NCBI RefSeq assembly: GCF_005434975.1
Contig: NZ_SKCJ01000001.1
Coordinates: 754,001 to 818,000, forward strand
DNA length: 64,000 bases
Source: Parerythrobacter lutipelagi
Lineage (GTDB): Bacteria; Pseudomonadota; Alphaproteobacteria; Sphingomonadales; Sphingomonadaceae
Reading direction: 5' to 3'
Below, one piece after another: positions 33,251 to 43,400 of the stretch (its first letter is position 1; the number at the start of each line of letters is the position of its first letter). The translations under genes were made by a program, and so were the position numbers. Under the pieces are notes generated by a model. It was given only the letters and a program-made list of their open reading frames with translations, was not told where the DNA came from and searched no databases.

Positions 33251-33883
33251 TCAGATCTCGGTCTTCTCCGCTAAAGAGAGGGCGTCCTCAATATCGACGC
33301 CAAGGTAGCGCACCGTGTTTTCGATCTTGGAGTGACCGAGCAATATCTGGATTGCTCGGATGTTGCCCGTCGCTTTGTAAATGATCGAAGCCTTTGTTCG
33401 GCGCAGCGAGTGGGTGCCGTACTCCTCAGGCCGCAATCCAATGGCCTCAACCCACTCATCAACAAGCCGAGCGTATTGTCGCGTGCTCAAGTGACGAACC
33501 GGATCAACCCGGCTCGGGAAGACAAAGTCCTCTACGTCACCGCCTCTGAGCTCCAGCCAGGCGAACAGACTTGCACGCGCGTCCGCCGCAATCTCGAACT
33601 GAACAGGTCGACCTGTCTTGCGTTGCGTGATTGTCGCTCGTGACCTGATTTCTGGACCATTCACCAAATCGCCGATCTTCAATTCGACAAGGTCACAGCC
33701 TCGTAGCTTGCTATCAATCGCCAGATCAAACAGCGCGCGATCTCGGATACGCTCCTCTCGGTCTAGAAAGAAACGGATCGCCCAGATCTGCTTCTGATTG
33801 AATGGACGCTTGGGACCGATCTTAGCTCCAAAGTTCCAAGGCACTCGGTTTTGAGTTGCAGGATCAAAATGTGAATACGTCAT
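33251..33883 (-). CDS. tyrosine recombinase/integrase, catalytic domain only
   Basis: A 210-residue tyrosine integrase with the full catalytic set: Arg61 (SKLRGCDL), Lys89 (QRKTGRPV), His158 and Arg161 (THSLRRTK), His184 (LLGHSKIE) and Tyr193 (TVRYLGVD). The usual N-terminal core-binding domain is missing: only 30 residues precede the first catalytic helix. A short standalone form is therefore natural or the gene is 5'-truncated. The C-terminal two thirds match a decayed copy on the plus strand at 27078-27413. It is convergent with the regulator and has no excisionase or phage genes next to it. Confidence 0.88.
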   Translation of the reverse strand: MTYSHFDPATQNRVPWNFGAKIGPKRPFNQKQIWAIRFFLDREERIRDRALFDLAIDSKLRGCDLVELKIGDLVNGPEIRSRATITQRKTGRPVQFEIAADARASLFAWLELRGGDVEDFVFPSRVDPVRHLSTRQYARLVDEWVEAIGLRPEEYGTHSLRRTKASIIYKATGNIRAIQILLGHSKIENTVRYLGVDIEDALSLAEKTEI

Positions 33884-34395
33884 TGCTATTCTCCTTGGCC
33901 GGAATGGCCTTGGAGAACGTCAGCTCTTGGGGACTAAGATCTCGAACGGCGATGTCTTGGATTGGGGCGCAATGCTGCCATGCCAGTGAGCTCGCTTTAA
34001 TGTCTGATTCCGCCATTTAGCAGGCCAAAAGCAGACAGGCAGCTTCCCACCCATCAACGGCCATTCAGCTACCGCGATGCGTCGCCTGAAACCGGACAGG
34101 CGCGCGGTTGTGACTGGAAACACTCGCTAGAGGCATTCCGTGCGAAGCCGGTTTTGCTCCAAAGCATTTTCCTACACGTTCCGCGGTCGCTATCGTGCAG
34201 GGATGTTTTCCGGTCATCCGCTTTTGCCGCGCCGCAGGTTCCATCAGGAGTGGACCGCCCTGACCATGTCCCCGGGGGGCTCCACTCAAAGCGTCAAGGT
34301 GCCGAAAGGGCGTTTATCTCAACAATATCAATAGTTAAGGGCAGATTCGCCCGCTTGACACGGTGTCAACTTCGTCAAGCAAGTGTCAAGCTGCT
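33884..34395. other. 512-base gap with repeat pieces and a small palindrome
   Basis: No credible gene is seen. GCAGACAGGCAGCTTCCCAC with CCATCAACGGCCATTCAG (34031-34068) is a variant of the dispersed repeat, and CTGAAACCGGACAGG follows nearby. TTGACACGGTGTCAA (34355-34369) is a perfect palindrome with one central base, and GTGTCAA recurs at 34383. No gene starts close to it in the right direction, so an operator role is unsupported. Confidence 0.55.
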
Positions 34396-34836
34396 CTAGA
34401 GTTTCCGGTCCAGTTCCAGAAACGTCTCGGGGATGCGCAGGCTTTCCGCCGCAACCTGTGTTTCACGCAGGAACAACAGCAGAGCCCACATCAACAGGCC
34501 TACCGACACGAGGAACGCCCCGGCGGCAATCTGTTGCAGCCGCGCGCCCGCCATTTCCTCGACAAACAGCAGGCCCACCGTCAGGCCGATGCTGAGGCCG
34601 GACATCACCAGCAACCGCATGGCGCGCCCGATCAGCGAAATCCGCCGCGCAACGATGCGGATTTCCACCACCACCATATCGTGTTCGCCATCTTCGGTCT
34701 CGCCATGCAGACGGCGCAGTTCGCGGCTGCGATCGACCACCCGCGCCAGCCTGCTGGTGAGGATGTTGAGGATGTTGCCGATCGCCACAAGGACGAACAC
34801 CGGCGCAAGCGCGAGCTGGATGGTCTGTGCGATCAT
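34396..34836 (-). CDS. DUF2721 family membrane protein
   Basis: A 146-residue membrane protein with three likely helices: QLALAPVFVLVAIGNILNIL (about 5-24), LLVMSGLSIGLTVGLLFV (about 75-92) and IAAGAFLVSVGLLMWALLLF (about 103-122). Between the first two is a charged loop (RLARVVDRSRELRRLH) typical of the DUF2721 family. Function unknown. The start at 34836 is used since the upstream extension to 34908 is basic and unlike the family. It lies 79 bases after manA on the same strand and may be cotranscribed. Confidence 0.82.
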   Translation of the reverse strand: MIAQTIQLALAPVFVLVAIGNILNILTSRLARVVDRSRELRRLHGETEDGEHDMVVVEIRIVARRISLIGRAMRLLVMSGLSIGLTVGLLFVEEMAGARLQQIAAGAFLVSVGLLMWALLLFLRETQVAAESLRIPETFLELDRKL

Positions 34837-34915
34837 TCGGGAATTTCCGCGTTGGAGGTTGCTGACGGAGCATTTGGCGATGTTCGGGCCAAGTCGCAAC
34901 CGACGCAATTCGGAA

Positions 34916-35710
34916 TCAGGTCAGGGCAGTGGCAATCAGGAGCTTCCCGTCAGCGGATGGCGAGATTTGCGAAACGTCCTCGACCGCAGAGCACGTGCCC
35001 GGCCCGAGAGTTTCCCCCGCCAGCGTAACCGCACCTTCGAGCGGCATCACCAGACACGGTCCATCGACGGTCGGCATTTGCGCAGAAACCACCAGATCGA
35101 GCGTGAACTTCGGGCCGTCGACCAGCCGAACATTCTGGCTGAAATCGACATGGCTGCGCAGCGCCGCATCGTAAGGCTCGCCGCACGCCACGGCCAACGC
35201 TTGGTCGAGATGCAATTCACGCGGACGGCCATAATCGTACAGCCGATAGGTAATGTCGCTGTTCTGCTGGATCTCGACCAGGCTCAGGCCGGGACCGATG
35301 GCGTGGACTGTGCCGGCAGGCAGGTAGAAGAAATCGCCGCGCTTTGCCTCGTGCCAGGTCAACAGCTGCTCGATGGAGCCGTCAAGCGCAGCCGCGCGCA
35401 TTGCCTTGCGGTCCAGCGGTTCGTCGAACCCGATGGCCAGCGCCGCGCCCGGTTCCGCATCCAGCACCAGCCAGCACTCTTCCTTGCCGCTGAGCCCTTC
35501 GGGTGCCTGCGCATCGGAAGGATGGACCTGGACCGACAGTTTCTCGCTGGTGAAGAGGTATTTGGCGAGCAGGCCGGAGACCGGCGGCTGCGGTTCAAAC
35601 CAGATCTCGCCGATTCGTTCGCCTGCTGGAGTAGTAAAGGGTTCGGGCAGGCGATCCCTGCCCCAGACCTTGGCGACCTCGCGGATCGGCAGGCGGCGCA
35701 CCGCGCTCAC
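34916..35710 (-). CDS. manA: mannose-6-phosphate isomerase, class I
   Basis: A 264-residue type I phosphomannose isomerase of the short bacterial form, interconverting fructose 6-phosphate and mannose 6-phosphate. Zinc-site motifs are present: LSVQVHPSDAQAPEG, GKEECWLVLDAEPG and FYLPAGTVHAIGPG, followed by EIQQNSDITYRLYDYGR. I take the GTG at 35710 as the start: it overlaps the stop of the guanylyltransferase gene (GTGA), and the protein then begins with the conserved region VRRLPIREVAKVWG. The longer frame to 35860 is antisense-like and unconserved. With the gene upstream it forms a GDP-mannose supply operon. Confidence 0.9.
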   Translation of the reverse strand: MSAVRRLPIREVAKVWGRDRLPEPFTTPAGERIGEIWFEPQPPVSGLLAKYLFTSEKLSVQVHPSDAQAPEGLSGKEECWLVLDAEPGAALAIGFDEPLDRKAMRAAALDGSIEQLLTWHEAKRGDFFYLPAGTVHAIGPGLSLVEIQQNSDITYRLYDYGRPRELHLDQALAVACGEPYDAALRSHVDFSQNVRLVDGPKFTLDLVVSAQMPTVDGPCLVMPLEGAVTLAGETLGPGTCSAVEDVSQISPSADGKLLIATALT

Positions 35711-36744
35711 TGGCCCGCAGCGCCTTTCAGCTTGCCGACTTTCTGTGCACCACTGGCGGTGGTCACCAGCACTTCGTCCCCGTCGACAACAATGACTACG
35801 TCTTCCAGCCCTATGGCGGAGACGCGCGCCCCATCGGTCTGCACATGAACATTGCTGCAATCGACCAGCTGCGCCCGGCCCTTGACGCTGTTTCCGTCCG
35901 CATCGCGCTCGCTTGCCGCATGCAGCGCCTGCCAGTTGCCGATGTCCGACCAGCCCATCGCAACCGGAACCACCGCGGCGCGGTCGGTGTTTTCCATCAC
36001 CGCATAGTCGATCGATTCACCGTCAATGGCAAGAAAGCTTGCTTCATCCGGGTGGAAGATGCCGTCCCGCTCTTCGCCGCGCTCGACCGACTGCCGCAGA
36101 GCATCCGCCATGGCCGGCCGCTGGGCCGCCAGCTCTTCAAGAAAGGTTGCGGCCTTCAGGCAGAAAATGCCGCCATTCCAGCTGTACTCGCCGCTCTCGA
36201 CGAAGCCTCGCGCCGTTTCCAGATCGGGCTTCTCGACAAAGCGGTCGACCGCATAGCCACCGGCGATTGGGTCTCCGCGCTTGATATAGCCGTAGCCGGC
36301 TTCCGGCGCTGCCGCTTCGATCCCGAAGGCCACCAGCCAGTTTTCCTCTGCCAACGCGGCGGCGCTTTCCGCCGCTACAGCGAACGCCTGAGGGTCGGCG
36401 ATATGATGGTCGCTCGGGCAGACGAGCAGAATGTCATCTTCGTCTGCAAGCAGAGCGGCAAGAGCGATGGCGGGCGCCGTGTTGCGCGCGGCCGGTTCTT
36501 CGATCCTGCGCACGCCTTCGGCCGCACCGGATTGTCCGGCAATCAGATCCCTGTGGGCGGAGCCCGCAACGATCGTAGCGGGACCGAAAATGGCCGGATT
36601 GGTCGTGCGATCGAGGGTCTGCTCGAACAGCGTCCGCTTACCCAGCAGAGGAAGAAACGGCTTCGGGCGCGCCGCACGACTGCGCGGCCACAGCCGCGTG
36701 CCGCTGCCGCCGCACAGAATCACCGGATGTATTTTCGAGCTCAT
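35707..36744 (-). CDS. mannose-1-phosphate guanylyltransferase
   Basis: A 345-residue nucleotidyltransferase making GDP-mannose from GTP and mannose 1-phosphate. The signature PVILCGGSGTRLWPRSRA with RPKPFLPLLG opens the protein; VEKPDLETARGFVESGEYSWNGGIF and SIDYAVMEN are further family motifs. It is monofunctional, without the isomerase domain of longer ManC proteins, and the isomerase is encoded by the next, overlapping gene. The ATG at 36744 directly precedes the domain. A phosphomannomutase is not in the window. The product would feed exopolysaccharide or glycan synthesis. Confidence 0.9.
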   Translation of the reverse strand: MSSKIHPVILCGGSGTRLWPRSRAARPKPFLPLLGKRTLFEQTLDRTTNPAIFGPATIVAGSAHRDLIAGQSGAAEGVRRIEEPAARNTAPAIALAALLADEDDILLVCPSDHHIADPQAFAVAAESAAALAEENWLVAFGIEAAAPEAGYGYIKRGDPIAGGYAVDRFVEKPDLETARGFVESGEYSWNGGIFCLKAATFLEELAAQRPAMADALRQSVERGEERDGIFHPDEASFLAIDGESIDYAVMENTDRAAVVPVAMGWSDIGNWQALHAASERDADGNSVKGRAQLVDCSNVHVQTDGARVSAIGLEDVVIVVDGDEVLVTTASGAQKVGKLKGAAGQ

Positions 36745-36815
36745 TGCCGTCAGTTCCTTCGCGAAAGGAGGCATAGCGCTGGTGCCTTGCTATCCGGTTA
36801 CCGCACCGTTCATCA

Positions 36816-37550
36816 TCATCGTCCGTTGAAATCGACCCGATAGCCATAGCGTGCTTCGACCGGCGTGCCATCTGCCCGGGTCGCGGGGTTGAAGCGGATC
36901 TTGTCGATCACCAGTGGACAGACACGCGCCGTTGCCTCCGCATCAACCTGTGTGCGGGCAACCGAACAGTTCTTGGCGCGGCCATCGGTGGCGACGGTGA
37001 AGACGACGGTGACAGATTTGCCGAACCGGACTGAACGCCCGCCTTCCGGCACGGGAAAGTCGCGCGCCTGGTCCAACCGGCCCGAACGGACCGACGGCTT
37101 GTTGGCGATGCCGTTGCCTTGTCCGCCGCCTTGATTGCCGGAACCGGTGCCAAGTCCGTCACCGGATGCGCCGGTCCCGTCCCCGCTGTCGCGCGCGCCC
37201 GACCGGCTTTCAGTGCCGGTGGAGGATGCCTTGGGCACAGGCGTTTTCTTGGGCAGGGGTAGCGGCATGTCTGGTGCCGTCACCGGCTTGGGCGTCGCCC
37301 GTTCACCCGGCGCGCCCGCCGCGCCTTCGTCAGGTTCGGGGTCGTCTTCTGGCGGAGTGGCATCGCGCGTCGTTACCGTCACGCTAACGGCTTCGACCAC
37401 GCTGCGCTCCACCGACTGGACAGCGCCGGGGGCAAGGAAACGCGCAAGCCCATAGAGAAAGACGATATGGAAGAGAACGATCAAGGCGATCATCCCCGGA
37501 CGCGGTTTGCGCTTGATCGTCGTGAAACTCTGACCTGCATCCTCTACCAT
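36816..37550 (-). CDS. TonB-family energy transducer-like protein
   Basis: A 244-residue inner-membrane protein with TonB layout. It has a cytoplasmic basic start (TTIKRKPRPG), one membrane helix (MIALIVLFHIVFLYGLARFL), a Pro/Glu then Gly/Ser-rich linker (SGDGTGASGDGLGTGSGNQG) and a C-terminal TonB domain of about 80 residues (VRFGKSVTVVFTVATDGRAK, IDKIRFNPATRADGTPVEA, YGYRVDF). It probably couples the proton motive force to outer-membrane receptors such as those encoded at 27.6 and 40.5 kb; no exbB or exbD is near. It is divergent from the hybrid kinase gene and lies 71 bases upstream of the guanylyltransferase gene. Confidence 0.85.
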   Translation of the reverse strand: MVEDAGQSFTTIKRKPRPGMIALIVLFHIVFLYGLARFLAPGAVQSVERSVVEAVSVTVTTRDATPPEDDPEPDEGAAGAPGERATPKPVTAPDMPLPLPKKTPVPKASSTGTESRSGARDSGDGTGASGDGLGTGSGNQGGGQGNGIANKPSVRSGRLDQARDFPVPEGGRSVRFGKSVTVVFTVATDGRAKNCSVARTQVDAEATARVCPLVIDKIRFNPATRADGTPVEARYGYRVDFNGR

Positions 37551-37626
37551 TGCGCACAATCACCTATATCCGTCGCAGCAATTTGCCGACCATCCCCGCC
37601 TATAACCAATCGTCAGGAGGCTGGCG

Positions 37627-40404
37627 ATGTTCCGAACTGCCGAAAATCCGGTGTCGATCGATTTACGCAACGCGGCGTGGAACTGCGTCTTGCTGCTCGG
37701 CGGAGGGCTGGCATTCGCTCTTGTCGCCTATACCTCTATTGAACTGACGCGCGGGGATGGCCGGATCGCGATGATCTGGGTGCCGAACGCCATCGCCGTC
37801 GCATTTCTGCTGCATCTGCGCCTGCAGCGCGAAATTCCGGTCCTTGCAACTTTGTTCATCGGGAATATCTCGGCCAACCTTGCCGCCGGAGACATACCAA
37901 GCACCGCAGCGATATTGAGCGCTAGCAACACGCTGGAGATCACGCTTGCCGTCATGCTCTCGCGGCGGTTCATCGCCCCGCTGCCCGATATGCGCCGGAT
38001 CGATCATCTGGCGAAATTCGTCTTGCTGGCAGGGGTGGCCGCGCCTTGTGTGGCCGCAACAGCTTCGATGGCGACGCTTGGCAAATACGGTTTGTCCGGG
38101 TGGGTCAAATGGGCCGGCACCGATGGCCTGAGCATGATTATCATCGCCCCGGTGCTCCTGATATTCCTTCAGGCGATGCGTGATCCGCGCCTGCCGACGC
38201 GGCGCGAAGCCTACGAGTGGATATTTCTGACGATCGCCGGAACGACGCTTACCACAGCCGTCTTCTTCCAGACCGACTTCCCCCTGCTGTTCCTCGTTCC
38301 CATGGTGGTGATTGCGCATGCTTTTCGGCTGGGCAGCCTTGGCACGGCGTTCTCGACTTTCAAGGTAGGGGTGGTCGCAACTCTCTGCACATACAGCGGC
38401 ACCGGGCCAATCCACCTGATCGACCATTCGCTGGAGACCCAACTGGTCGTATTGCAAGTGTTTCTCGCCTCGGCTTTTGTTTCAGGCCTGCCGGTTGCCG
38501 CCGCGCTCCAGCGGCAGAAGAATATTCTCGCGGATCTCAAGCGAAGCGAGGCTCAGATCAGCCTGCTGACCAACAACATGTCCGATGCGGTTATGCAATT
38601 CGACATGAGCGGCATCTGCATATTCGCATCGGCCTCGGTCAAAGAAGTACTCGGCCAGCCAGCAGAGGCCTTTGTCGGTAAACCGGCGAATGACGGTGTT
38701 CATCCTGACGAGAAAGAGCGGATCACGGAGCTGCAGCAAAGCCTCATGAAAGGCGAGACGGATCGCGAGCGGCTGACCTATCGCCGCGTGCTCGACGATG
38801 ATCAGGGCAAACCGGTTTACATTGAGGCGAATTGCACACTGGTGCGAGACGCGGAAACCGCACAAGCGGACTCGATCATCGTCTCCTATCGCGATGTAAC
38901 TGAGCGGGTGCTGCTGGAACGCAAGCTGATCAGGGCGCGGCGCCACGCAGAAAACGCCGCTCTCGCCAAATCACAATTTCTGGCGAATATGAGCCACGAG
39001 ATCCGCACGCCGATGAACGGGGTTCTGGGTTTTGTCGACCTGTTGCTGGAAAGCGATCTGACCGGCGGTCAACGCCAGCACGCCGAGCTGGTGCGCGATT
39101 CCGGCAAGAACATGATGTTGCTGCTCAATGACATTCTCGACATTTCAAAGATCGAGGCGGGCGAAATCGCGATTCGGCCAGAAGCCTTGTCGCTGCGGCA
39201 CTTGGTCGAAGGATGCGTGCGGCTCCACTCGCCAACTGCGCAACAGAAGGGTGTCGCAATGCTCCACAGCGTGGCCGACAATGTTCCCGATGCGATTATG
39301 AGTGACAGCTTGCGGCTACGACAGATACTGCTCAACTTGTTGGGCAATGCCGTAAAATTCACCACCCAAGGTGCGGTCGAGCTATCGGTGGCGCGCCACG
39401 GGCCCGCTCTTATCATCAAGGTCGCAGACAGCGGTATCGGAATTCCACCGGACCGGCTGGAAGACATTTTCAATCCGTTCGAGCAAGCGGAAAACAGCAC
39501 TGCGCGCAAATACGGGGGAACCGGACTGGGGCTTTCGATCAGCCGCCGCCTGACCGAATTGCTCGGCGGAGTGCTAACGGTCGAAAGCGTGTCAGGCACC
39601 GGATCGTGCTTTGCGCTAAGGCTACCGTTGGTCGAAGCCTCGGACGTAGAGGCTCGTTCAGATGTAGCAGCCATGGAAAGCGTGCAGGCGTGCGTCATAC
39701 CAGGCTCTCGCGTCTTGCTGGCAGAAGATCATGACATCAACCGCATCCTTGTTGCTGCCATGCTGGAGCGGTTCCAGCTCGAGATCGACATTGCTGAAGA
39801 CGGGCAGGAAGCCGTTACCCGAGTTATGGCGGCGCAATCGTGCGGGCGGCCGTATCAGCTGGTACTGATGGATGTGCAAATGCCCGAATGCGACGGATAC
39901 ACTGCGACACAGACGATCCGCAGCCTGGGAATAGACGCAGATATGCTGCCGATTGTGGCCCTGACAGCCAATGCGTTCGAAGATGATATCCGGGCGGCCT
40001 TCGACAGCGGCATGCAGGGCCATTTGGCGAAGCCACTGGCCTTGGCCGACCTTGAAGCGGCGTTGGTCAAATGGCTGCCCGTAGTCGCTGGCAGCGAAGT
40101 TGCGCCGCAACCAACCAACGACTTTGTTCATCCGGAGAAGTCAGCTTCTCTCGAGGAACGCTGGCGGGAGCGCCGGAAAGAGGCACTCGACGCCGTGGCC
40201 GCGACCTTGCGCCAGGGTTTCGACGACGCGCAAACGATCGAGGAACTTGCCCGCACAGTGCACAAACTTGCCGGTACGGCCGGCATGTTCGGAGAGGAAG
40301 GACTGGGCGACCGCGCAAAGGCCTTTGAGAAGGCGCTGCGCGAAGACGGGGTTTCGTCAGGACGCCGGGCCGATCTGGCCGAAAGACTGCTCGCCGCCGC
40401 ATGA
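37627..40404 (+). CDS. MASE1 hybrid sensor histidine kinase with receiver and HPt domains
   Basis: A 925-residue hybrid kinase. An N-terminal MASE1-type membrane region (about 1-290, several helices) is followed by a PAS domain (about 300-420, LLTNNMSDAVMQFDMSGIC). HisKA follows with phospho-acceptor His457 (MSHEIRTPMNG), then the ATPase domain with the N box (LLNLLGNAVKFT) and G boxes (GGTGLGLSISRRL). The receiver has Asp749 (LVLMDVQMPECDGY) and the HPt domain has His879 (VHKLAGTAGMFG). AGGAGG precedes the ATG. No cognate output regulator is adjacent; the orphan NarL-type regulator at 49467 is one candidate partner, by position only. It is divergent from the TonB-family gene. Confidence 0.92.
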   Translation: MFRTAENPVSIDLRNAAWNCVLLLGGGLAFALVAYTSIELTRGDGRIAMIWVPNAIAVAFLLHLRLQREIPVLATLFIGNISANLAAGDIPSTAAILSASNTLEITLAVMLSRRFIAPLPDMRRIDHLAKFVLLAGVAAPCVAATASMATLGKYGLSGWVKWAGTDGLSMIIIAPVLLIFLQAMRDPRLPTRREAYEWIFLTIAGTTLTTAVFFQTDFPLLFLVPMVVIAHAFRLGSLGTAFSTFKVGVVATLCTYSGTGPIHLIDHSLETQLVVLQVFLASAFVSGLPVAAALQRQKNILADLKRSEAQISLLTNNMSDAVMQFDMSGICIFASASVKEVLGQPAEAFVGKPANDGVHPDEKERITELQQSLMKGETDRERLTYRRVLDDDQGKPVYIEANCTLVRDAETAQADSIIVSYRDVTERVLLERKLIRARRHAENAALAKSQFLANMSHEIRTPMNGVLGFVDLLLESDLTGGQRQHAELVRDSGKNMMLLLNDILDISKIEAGEIAIRPEALSLRHLVEGCVRLHSPTAQQKGVAMLHSVADNVPDAIMSDSLRLRQILLNLLGNAVKFTTQGAVELSVARHGPALIIKVADSGIGIPPDRLEDIFNPFEQAENSTARKYGGTGLGLSISRRLTELLGGVLTVESVSGTGSCFALRLPLVEASDVEARSDVAAMESVQACVIPGSRVLLAEDHDINRILVAAMLERFQLEIDIAEDGQEAVTRVMAAQSCGRPYQLVLMDVQMPECDGYTATQTIRSLGIDADMLPIVALTANAFEDDIRAAFDSGMQGHLAKPLALADLEAALVKWLPVVAGSEVAPQPTNDFVHPEKSASLEERWRERRKEALDAVAATLRQGFDDAQTIEELARTVHKLAGTAGMFGEEGLGDRAKAFEKALREDGVSSGRRADLAERLLAAA

Positions 40405-40418
40405 TCCGCAAACACAAA

Positions 40419-40442
40419 CGGCGGCCCCCGAAGGGACCGCCG
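40419..40442. terminator. bidirectional terminator between convergent genes
   Basis: CGGCGGCCCC and GGGACCGCCG pair with one mismatch around a four-base loop. AAACA stands on the left and TGTTT on the right, so it can end transcripts from both the hybrid kinase gene and the Oar-like receptor gene. Confidence 0.8.
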
Positions 40443-40475
40443 CCTGTTTGGTAGGAGTTGGGCTGTCGGGTTCGA

Positions 40476-43400
40476 TTAGAACTCGTAGCGAACGCCGACC
40501 TGAATTTTCCAGGCCGAGCTGGAGATCGCCACGAACTGATCGTCATCCGGATTGAAGCCCGAGATGATGTATCGACCATTGCCGTCGACCCCGCCATCGA
40601 CCACATCGGTGAATTCCCGCTGGAATTTCACGCGGTTTGCTTTGCTGTCGACAAAGTTAAGGAAGTTGTCGAAGTCCGCAAACAATTCGATTCGATCGTC
40701 GACCAAGCCGGTCAGGCTGCCGAGGAACGGCAGTTCCTGACTGAAGCGCAGGTCGAGGTCATAGGACCAAGGGTTACGGCAGGTGTTGCGTTCGATCGAC
40801 TGACCGGGCTCAAAATCACAGCCAGAAGCCGCAACATAATTGATCAGTGACTGGACCGCAGCCGGATCGCTCAACGGCGAAACGTTGGGGTCACCCACGC
40901 CTGACGGCACATAGACCAGAGCATTGTCTGAACCCGACGAGCTGTCGTTAAACACCGCACCGCCGTCGAAAGTCAGGCTGTACGGACGACCGGAACGTGC
41001 CCGGAAGTAGATCCCGAGGCGCGTTGCATAGTCACCGATGAACTCTTCCTTGAAGCTCACAGCCGCCGTGATGTTGTGGCGGGTTTCGTAGTTCGAGGTC
41101 GAGACAGCCGGGTTCTGGCGGTCGAAAGCGGCGGTCACGTCGTAAGACGAAGTCGCGGTCGATGAGCCGACGTTGCGGTTGTTGTTCGAATCGGTGAACG
41201 CATAGCCGAAGCGCAATGCCACGCTGCCGCCTTCAGTGAAGATGCCTTCACTGAAGTTCTTCGACAGTAGGAATGATGCGATGTGGCTGTCGTAGCTTGG
41301 ACCGTTGGTCAGCTGGATGAAATCATCCACGCCGGCATTGCGGCCGTTGGCGGTGTTCCTGAAACAGGCCGCAGTGACATTGTTCCACACCGGCGGAGTG
41401 CCGCCCGCGTAGACCAGCGACGCGTCGCAACCCGGGAAGGTGTTGTCGATCGCAGCGTAAATCGGGCGACCGTCGACAGTGAAGCCGCCGTTGGTACGAA
41501 CGTCAGGCGTCTGGACCAGATCGACGAAGTTCAGCGTGTCGTTGAACCGCGAGTAGATGTAATCGAGGTTCATCTTCCAGTTGCTGAAGAAGCCGGTGTC
41601 GGTCCCGATATCGCTCGAGAAACCAATATTGGCCCGCACCACGGTCGGTACGTCGAAGTCCGGATTGGTCGACTGGACGTCACCGCCACCGACTGCCGCA
41701 TCGGCGCTGCCGCCGGCACGCACACAGTCAGGGAAGCCGGTGAATGCGCCATTCTGGACCACGCTCGCCGGGAAAGCAGCGCCGCAGTCGAGCGATGTAC
41801 CCAGCGCGGTCGAGAAGCCGTTGTTCGAGAACGCATTCGAGAAGTAGACCACCGGGTCACCGCCCGAGAAAATACCGACGCCACCAGTCAGGCGTGAGCT
41901 GCTCAGGAAGCCTTCGTTATCGAACTCGTAGGTTGCCGAGAAACGCGGCAGAAGGACGGGGTCGAGCTTGCTGAACGGATTGGCGTTCGAGAAGCCCACG
42001 CGGTCCAGAAACGACGGGTTCGCGCGCGGCGTGTCGCCATCGTACAACTGGACGCGAAGACCGGCATTGATCGTCAGCTGATCAGTCGCCTGCCACTCAT
42101 CCTGTGCGTAGAACGAATAGATCGTACGATTGAAAGTTGCTGCCGCTTCATTGATGTCGCCGGTCGGCGTGGCGTTGATGTCGGCACCATAACCCTGACC
42201 GCGAACGATCTGTTCGTTGGTCGGGAAGAAGCGGTTGCCCTGATTGACGATGCCTTGCTCGAAATTGTCGAGGCTGGAGAAGTAGAGCGAACCGGTCGCG
42301 TTGATTGCGAAAAGGTTGTAGACTTCCAACTGGTTAATCTCGGCACCGATCTTGAACAGGTGGCCTGCACCAGCGTCGATGTTCATCTGGAACTTCGCCT
42401 GGTCGATCGTGGTATTGAGCGCGTTGGCCGAGCGGAAAATGCCCGGGCCGGTGTTCAGAACGCCGAAATCGTCATCATTGTTACCGAGGATACCGTCATT
42501 ACCCGGCTGGCGGGTACCGACGACGAGGCGGACAGTCGGGTTGTCCGACTGTGCTTCACCGAAGCCGAACGGACCCTGCACGTCGGATACTTCCGAACGG
42601 CTCAGGCGCAATTCGGTCGAAACCGAGTCGCTCCAGTCCGAATACAAACGGACCGAGTAGTAATCCGACTGCGTGCCTTCATTCTCGAAGGAGTTCAGTC
42701 CGCCCAGATTATCGCCGCCGAAGTCGGGCTCGACATTGCTTTCCTTGAGTTTCTGATACGAAGCTTCGAGGCGGTGATCGTCAGTGATGTAGGCATCGAG
42801 ACGGCCGAAGTAGCGGACACTGGTTTCCTCCAGTGTGCGCGGATAGCCGCCGATGTCCTGACCGTACACATCGCGCGCAATCTGCGCGAAACGGTCGAAG
42901 TCGGCCTGGCTGATGGCATCGACTTCATTGGCAAAACCGCCGCCAACCGGGCCTTCGTCATTCGCATCACCCAGGTCAGTCTCTTCATAACCAAGGTAGA
43001 AAAACAGGCGGTCGGGAATGATCGGACCACCAAGGGTCGCACCCCAGCGCTTCTCGCTGCCGGAAGACAGCGGACGCTCGTTACCGTCACCGTCAATGAT
43101 CGTGTCTGCAAGCAGGCTGTCATCAAAGAAGGTGTAGAATGCCGAACCGTGGAACTCGTTGGTACCTGACTTGGTCACGACGTTGACGAGACAACCGGTG
43201 AAGTCCGAATATTCGACGTCGAACGGCGCGAATTCAACGGAGGTTTCACGGACTACGTCGAACGGCAGCGGCAGCGAGTTACGCGCTGCGAAAGGCGTGC
43301 CGTTCAGGCCGAAAACGTCGGCCTGGACGATACCGTCGACGGTGAACGTGTTCGAGCGATCATTACCGCCTAGGCAGGAAATGCGATCGACTTCGTTGTC

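Noticed and set aside
34355-34369. Perfect palindrome TTGACACGGTGTCAA as an operator
   Set aside because: It lies behind the DUF2721 gene and no gene starts nearby in a suitable direction.
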